A stretch of 25,919 bases of DNA from Elysia marginata. Taxonomy: Eukaryota; Mollusca; Gastropoda; Plakobranchidae. The notes beneath the pieces are model-generated. The model made no database searches. It was not told where the DNA came from and saw only the letters and a program-made list of their open reading frames with translations. Positions 21,901 to 25,919 of this stretch are shown piece by piece. Location of the stretch: assembly GCA_019649035.1 (NCBI GenBank), contig BMAT01011902.1, positions 270,959 through 296,877 of the forward strand, given 5' to 3'. The number at the start of each line of letters is the position of its first letter. The stretch's first letter is position 1. The position numbers and the translations under genes were made by a program.

Positions 21901-24900
21901 TTTTGTTAGTTCACATCTTTGGTATCATCACTTAATCAGTGTAAGCTCTCATGGAGTGAAATTGTAAAAAAGTTTGACTCTGTGTCCAGCTGTTAATGAA
22001 AAGTCTTTGTTGATCTTTCCTTTTTTCTTTAAGTGTAGCCATATTTTGTTACCCTTTTCTTGGTTGGAGGCAGAAACTTTTGAGAAAAATGCCTAAGCAG
22101 TGATGTGAGAAATGAGTCGAATTGTATCTTTTTATGGGATAGACACGTTCACACAGTATGAAGCTTTTCTAAAACTAAAATCAAGTGTTACGTTTGCACC
22201 ATTTTTTTCTTCTTCATGAATATTGATACTTGGTTTTAAAGACAACTTTTTGAAAGAAGGCAATGTCTTTTCCTGCAGGGACTTACATTCCCAGAAAAGA
22301 ATGCGTTGTAGAGGAGACAGTGCGAGCCACAGTGATTGGTCCCAATCAGGCTATCCGACTCAGAGCTCGTAAAGAATGCGTGGCTCGAGGTGATAGCCAG
22401 CCGAGAGTTACAGGTGAAGAGTGGCTTGTGAAACAGACAGGAGCATACCTGCCCGGGGCTTATGAAGAGGTTGTTGACATTGTCAATGCCTATGTGCTCA
22501 CAGAGAAGGTAAGCTGAGGATGTTAATTGTAACAAGAGAGTCAATTTATAGCCCTTTAAATGGGTAAGGTGAGCATTGGTCGGGATCAGGGAAGTGGAAT
22601 TGCCATATCAGAAAAAACAACCAAAAGCAAAACAAAACTTCTCTATAGGCAGACCTGGAAATAAAATCTAGAACAAGATATTGGCTAAAAAAGACTGGAC
22701 ATGGTCAATGCCTATGTTCTCACAGATAAGGTGAAACTGAAGATTATGACTATATAAAATAGAGCTAGGTAGGTTGAGAGATAGCTAGGTCAAAGAAGAA
22801 AGTGGTGGGGAGGAATAGTCTCGGCTGAAGTGAAAAGAAATTTTGATGTGACTGGATCGAGAAAGGAAAAACTAGGGTAAGACATTACAAAGGAACAGGT
22901 TAGAGGATTTCTCCTGTGAGTAAATACATTGCTGGTCAGTTTAAGCTTTTTTTTTCTTCAGATAATTATGATGGTGAGCCTTAATGTTTTGTTTATCCAT
23001 CAGACTAGTTTTGTAAATTGTCCTGCAGGAGTTAGGTTATTACAAATGCAATTAAAGCCAAGTGACTGATTTGAAAAGAAACCTTTTCCTCTTCTTCTTT
23101 CATATCTTGTTTCAAATGAACTGGTTACAAACAAGCAGCTAATTTTTTAGCCTCACATAGAATTTAGAATTTCAGAGTACTGAGATATTTATGTACAGGA
23201 AAGTAATTCAATAGTCTTAGTTGTAAGATTGAAGGAAGAAAGCTCAAGTCTCTGTTCTTCTCAAAATGTGTTTCACAGAAAGCTTTGCACATGCGTGCTC
23301 TGCGAACATTCAAAGATGACTTTGGCATCCTGCGTAAGAATGGTGAGGAGTGGCTGATCACGATGAAGGAGACAGAGACACACATCCCCAATGTGTATGA
23401 AGAGGTACAAAGTTTATTCATATCTTTATGTACCAGCGCTTCAAGGTCTTTATAAAATAATTATAACATAAGCCAGAGAGATTTTTTTTGTAGGACATGG
23501 GTTCATGGTGAACAATGATTAGGAAAAATGCAAACATATTTTGCTTGCCATAAAAAATCCAAACATTTTTTTACTAGTTGTGGTGTACCTGACATAGACT
23601 GGGCTGTTAAAGTTTTCTTTGTTTATATATTCAAGGCCCTATTTGTGGCTATGGAATTAGTCTTCTTTCTGAATGCCTACTTTCTCTGTCTACTGCTGTC
23701 ATTTTTTCTTCCATCTCTTCTTAAGTTCTTTCTCTGGCTCATTTTTGGTTTTCTGTGTTAAATACAGTCTAGGCCTGGTTTACGCTGAAGTGTAACCTTG
23801 GTTCCATTGTTTAGATTTAGGTCTAAGCTAAAGATTATTATCGCCTAAGCTAAACTATGGGTTAATATGTAGGCCAGTTTCAGAAGTTTTAATGGCAGCT
23901 GGTTGAAGACACGCCAATAATATGCTGTTTTCCCCATTTTCATTAATATTTTTGCAAGTTAGGTCTTCTTCATTTATAGATCAGGTGCACTGCTGTGTAG
24001 ATTCAGATGTATTGTAAATCAAACTGCACACTATTTTCAACTCTAACTGGTGCAGTAAGCTGTTGGAAAAAAAGTGCTAAAACAGTCCACAATTAATGCC
24101 TCATCTGTTTTTCATTGTATAGCTTAGAATTTGCAGATAACCTAATTTGCTACTTCATTGTGTAATTGAAAACACTTTTTAAACATATTGCAATAAATAT
24201 TAGTTTGATTTTGATTCTGTTATTGTCCACAGTTAAGACTCTTAAATTTAATTCAATTTAGCAATTTATGTATTCAGAGGTACTTACACTTGAGCGTCCG
24301 CAATTGTCTTGGGTTCTTAGCGGTAAACAATGCATAAAAAAAAATCAAAATCTTGGAAGTGATGTTAGATATGTATAAAGTTTTTAAACATTTAAAAGCA
24401 GGTAAAGTCTCTACTATCTCTGGACTTTGTTTTCTCTCACAGCATATTTCAGAATACATGTCTCATGTACAGGGCAAAGGTACCAGAAGTTGGTAATTCC
24501 TTGTTGGAAAGCACGCTATTTTAAACTCTATTTTTCTTCCTTTTGTCTATATTTTAAATCAACAAAAGTGTTGATGTCTTTTCATAAAGTATTGATAGTT
24601 TTTAAAAAAACTTTTTACATTTGGAAGCTCACAAAAATGTCTTGATTAATAAAACACCTTCAAAAATAAAAATTGCTACGTCCGACTCATTCATCGTGGA
24701 CGCAAGACAAATACATGTAGTTGTAATTTTCAATTCAAAATGGTACCGTCCAAACATGTAATTTAAATATATTCATTGACTTTATGCAGGTGGTTGGTGT
24801 GGTAAACATCACAACGCTGAACAACCGCCAGTACTGCGTTATCCTTGATCCCACAGACTCTCAAGGCCGCCCTCAGCTTGGGCAGAAGAAACTTGTTAAG

Positions 24901-25671
24901 GTAAGAAACCTCCCCTCCTTTGTTCTATATGATATAAGGTAATATTTGAGCACAAAATAGTTTGATATTTGAAATTTTTCAGTCAGGAAACCTGAGACTA
25001 ATTTTTAAAGAAGGGAGTGTTTTACATGTACAAGTTAAAATTATTTTAACCATAGTTTTAATACACAAAGATAGTAATCAGCAAACTGATTTTAATACAT
25101 AACTAGAATCAGAAGTGATTGTATGCTTTTGATCTTTTCCTATTATTTTCAAACCTGTAAACATCTTTAAGAGGAGGAAAAATGGCAAGCGTACTCAACA
25201 AAAAAGGTATTATAAACTTATCTATAATGATGTGGAGATGCCTTGCAAGGATAAAGCAACATTGTTCATTCTTAGTTTCATTGAAAATAAAAATAAACTA
25301 ATGTTAATGCACATCAGAGTGACTGTAGTTATATTTTAAACAAAATTATAAACTATTTATAAAAGTGTCTTTCTTCCCAGCTATCATAACACTACAGTGA
25401 AATAGTTCGTGGTCTCAACCACAGCTGAGCTATTGGTAATAAGCAGTCAGTGTTGAATCTAGAGTCTGTCAAATTAGCAGAAGAATTAGTCTTTTATTAA
25501 AATGGATGGTTTTGTTATGAAAATGATTTTCCTCTGATATTAACAATCCAGGGTGAGAAATCGTTTTTCCTGTTGCCTGGTGAGAAATTGGAGAAAGGAA
25601 TACAAAATGTCTACATTATGGGGGAGGATGAGGGTCTTATCCTCAAAGCTACTGAGTCTTTCATGGATGGT
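15829..25671 (+). CDS. MVP: Major vault protein, 5' part (7 coding exons; continues beyond window)
   Basis: MVP is the main structural protein of the vault ribonucleoprotein, a large barrel in the cytoplasm built from two cups of 39 MVP copies. Exons are 15829-15962, 16365-16560, 18327-18450, 22279-22508, 23279-23404, 24790-24900 and 25552-25671. All have GT..AG borders, and together they give 347 in-frame codons. The translation matches animal MVP throughout: MATKRED then [84 protein letters not shown] and [11 protein letters not shown]. This covers vault repeats 1-6 and the start of repeat 7. Repeats 8-9, the shoulder, the cap helix and the cap ring of the usual ~870-900 residues lie outside the window. 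The start is the second of two tandem ATGs because it has A at -3 and G at +4 and gives the family's MAT N-terminus. The first, at 15826, would add one Met. Confidence 0.97.
15963..16364 (+). other. MVP intron 1
   Basis: An AT-rich intron of 402 bases from GTAAGT to ACTCATCAG. It contains TCTAGATCTA at 16106-16115. No gene is seen. Confidence 0.85.
16365..16560 (+). CDS. MVP: MVP coding exon 2
   Basis: The exon completes the split Arg codon and gives [17 protein letters not shown], then [10 protein letters not shown] and the conserved [15 protein letters not shown]. The donor CAG|GTGCAA is weaker than the others. Reading past it reaches a stop within two codons (TAG at 16567-16569). Confidence 0.93.
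17141..17189. repeat. Perfect 15-bp inverted repeat (hairpin)
   Basis: TCTAGATTTAGATGC at 17141-17155 is the exact reverse complement of 17175-17189, with a 19-base spacer. Both arms contain the TCTAGA/CTAGAT word that recurs through this locus. Confidence 0.9.
17991..18014. repeat. Perfect 24-bp palindrome
   Basis: AATAAGTCAAAA is followed directly by its reverse complement TTTTGACTTATT. Outside it, TAGCT (17981-17985) and AGCTA (18021-18025) extend the symmetry around unmatched bases. This could form a cruciform or a hairpin in the transcript. Confidence 0.9.
18327..18450 (+). CDS. MVP: MVP coding exon 3
   Basis: After acceptor TTTCACAG the exon encodes [17 protein letters not shown] and then [11 protein letters not shown], both clear MVP sequence. 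The donor is CCAG|GTACTA, phase 1. The frame stays open past the donor; see the readthrough entry. Confidence 0.95.
18451..18887 (+). CDS. Possible alternative last exon of MVP: in-frame readthrough with two hydrophobic segments
   Basis: If the exon 3 donor is not used, the MVP frame runs on without a stop to TGA 18885-18887, adding 145 residues after GP. Two segments are long and hydrophobic enough to span a membrane: [18 protein letters not shown] and on (18633-18698) and [20 protein letters not shown] and on (18747-18815). They are separated by a short polar loop and followed by a Cys-containing tail. There is no ATG at the start of this open stretch; the first is at 18546, so it reads better as an extension of exon 3 than as a separate gene. 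An AATAAA lies 28 bases after the stop. The product would be about 296 residues: three N-terminal exons of vault repeats plus a hairpin-like membrane tail. It could also be a chance frame or the relic of another gene. I find no family match. Confidence 0.35.
18916..18921 (+). terminator. AATAAA poly(A) signal after the readthrough frame
   Basis: A canonical hexamer lies 28 bases past the stop of the extended exon 3 frame, inside MVP intron 3. It could support a short transcript. No strong GT-rich element is obvious directly downstream. Confidence 0.35.
19045..19464 (+). mobile_element. Decayed non-LTR retrotransposon, C-terminal fragment of the reverse transcriptase ORF
   Basis: The sequence recalls the region after the reverse transcriptase core in CR1/L2/Jockey-like elements. 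[14 protein letters not shown] and [14 protein letters not shown] are in one frame (about 19087-19185). [16 protein letters not shown] follows in a second frame (19242-19289), [15 protein letters not shown] in a third, and [17 protein letters not shown] back in the first (19387-19437). Three frame changes and several stops show it is inactive. No 5' part, target-site duplication or tail repeat is visible, so it is a truncated old insertion. The family assignment is from memory of these motifs. Confidence 0.7.
20186..20812. repeat. 15-base exact direct repeat, 612 bases apart
   Basis: ATAGGGTGCGTTTAG occurs at 20186-20200 and again at 20798-20812. This GC-containing word stands out in AT-rich sequence. 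It could mark two copies or the ends of small DNA elements, but I see no inverted partner. Confidence 0.6.
22279..22508 (+). CDS. MVP: MVP coding exon 4
   Basis: After acceptor CCTGCAG the exon completes the Gly codon and encodes [38 protein letters not shown] and [11 protein letters not shown], a full MVP repeat. The donor is AAG|GTAAGC, phase 0. Confidence 0.97.
22509..23278 (+). other. MVP intron 4
   Basis: A 770-base AT-rich intron containing a degenerate copy of the end of exon 4, described separately. The acceptor is GTGTTTCACAG. Confidence 0.85.
22698..22732 (+). pseudogene. Partial tandem copy of MVP exon 4 end, including its donor
   Basis: 22698-22732 matches 22476-22510 at 32 of 35 bases and translates as [11 protein letters not shown], against [11 protein letters not shown] in the exon. 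The match runs into the GT of the donor, and similarity seems to continue weakly for about 15 bases after it. The rest of the exon is not recognisable upstream and there is no matching acceptor, so it should not be spliced in normally. Confidence 0.75.
23279..23404 (+). CDS. MVP: MVP coding exon 5
   Basis: 42 codons beginning [16 protein letters not shown] and including [17 protein letters not shown], homologous to the TGEEWLVTVQDTEAHVP region of human MVP. The donor is GAG|GTACAA. Reading past it stops after 17 codons. Confidence 0.96.
23405..24789 (+). other. MVP intron 5
   Basis: A 1,385-base AT-rich intron ending in CTTTATGCAG. A Phe/Leu-rich open frame at 23528-23761 is T-rich and has no splice support. 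I see nothing else in it. Confidence 0.85.
24790..24900 (+). CDS. MVP: MVP coding exon 6
   Basis: 37 codons including [20 protein letters not shown] and QLGQKKLVK, matching the ITTLGPHNYCVILDP region of human MVP. The donor is AAG|GTAAGA, phase 0. Confidence 0.97.
24901..25551 (+). other. MVP intron 6
   Basis: A 651-base AT-rich intron ending in TTAACAATCCAG. No gene or repeat of note. Confidence 0.85.
25552..25671 (+). CDS. MVP: MVP coding exon 7
   Basis: 40 codons: [18 protein letters not shown], then [18 protein letters not shown] and FMDG. It corresponds to GEKSFFLQPGEQLEQGIQ in human MVP. The donor is GGT|GTAAGT, phase 0. Confidence 0.96.
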
Positions 25672-25919
25672 GTAAGTAAATACTGATAACATGTTCACTT
25701 CAAATGACCACCTTATTAGTCTTTGTTACCATATTAAGAGCACTTATGTGTTTACACCAAGAGTGGTATCAGATCAGTAGCTTTGCTCTTCCTGCTTCCA
25801 TTAGATGCTATAGCTTATTTTGACAAGACTAGATGTCTTAATTTGAAATGCAAGGTTTTAACACTTTTTCTATACTTGTCTTATTTCCCTTTTTAGGCGT
25901 ACATTTTGCATATTCCTCA
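25672..25919 (+). other. MVP intron 7 (runs to the window edge)
   Basis: It starts at GTAAGT. An acceptor-like CTTTTTAG ends at 25896, but the 23 bases after it do not translate into recognisable MVP. They may themselves be the tract of a later acceptor (TATTCCTCA at the edge), so the next exon is not called. Confidence 0.6.

Larger units (their letters stand above)
18451..22278 (+). other. MVP intron 3
   Basis: At 3,828 bases this is the longest intron in the window. It holds the readthrough frame, a poly(A) signal, a decayed retrotransposon fragment, a G-rich patch at 20424-20454 and a 15-base direct repeat. From about 20820 to 22260 I see only AT-rich unique sequence. The acceptor is TTTTCCTGCAG. 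Confidence 0.85.

Noticed and set aside
23528-23761. 77-codon hydrophobic open frame in MVP intron 5
   Set aside because: T-rich sequence gives Phe/Leu by default. It is not in frame with a neighbouring exon and has no supporting signals.
25897-25919. Start of MVP exon 8
   Set aside because: The AG at 25895-25896 is acceptor-like, but the following codons do not resemble MVP, and the edge sequence itself looks like an acceptor tract.
1-25919. tRNA, rRNA, vault RNA or CRISPR
   Set aside because: Reading both strands, I saw no tRNA-like A/B box pair, rRNA segment or spaced repeat array.

Overview
The window looks like nuclear DNA from an invertebrate animal. Long protein-coding exons of moderate GC are separated by AT-rich introns with clear GT..AG borders, AATAAA poly(A) signals, simple-sequence repeats and a decayed non-LTR retrotransposon. 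The frequent CTAGATCTAG-type words and the closeness of the vault protein to animal orthologues suggest a mollusc, probably a gastropod. That placement is impression-level inference, not a computed result. Two genes lie on the + strand.

Gene 1 (about 1-13360) is the 3' part of a large gene I cannot name. A splice acceptor ends at 49 and opens one coding exon of about 10.7 kb (50-10785). It encodes about 3,580 residues of mostly low-complexity, Ser/Asn/Lys-rich and probably disordered protein. Within it are a short coiled coil, a Cys cluster and a strongly basic segment carrying a SILK motif followed 25 residues later by RVRF, which is the layout of a protein phosphatase 1 docking pair. Two small exons follow (11585-11723 and 12607-12707); they keep the frame and add a very basic helix and a C-terminus. 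A 3' UTR ends near a canonical poly(A) signal at 13338. The first of these introns holds a (GAA)n polypurine tract interrupted by 164 N.

The intergenic stretch (about 13360-14900) holds (CT)n and (GA)n microsatellites, a full CRE palindrome and an inverted CCAAT box. A probable noncoding first exon ends at 15123.

Gene 2 (15829 to beyond the right edge) is the major vault protein gene, MVP. Seven coding exons (15829-15962, 16365-16560, 18327-18450, 22279-22508, 23279-23404, 24790-24900, 25552-25671) join in frame to give the first 347 residues, meaning vault repeats 1-6 and the start of repeat 7. The rest of the gene is outside the window.

The most interesting signals are in or beside MVP. 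Exon 3 reads through its own donor into 145 further open codons that contain two hydrophobic segments, then a stop and an AATAAA 28 bases later. This predicts a short, membrane-tailed MVP isoform. A near-copy of the end of exon 4, including its splice donor, sits in the next intron. Perfect inverted repeats built on TCTAGA-like words occur in intron 2. In gene 1, the giant exon and its putative PP1 docking module are the main novelty.
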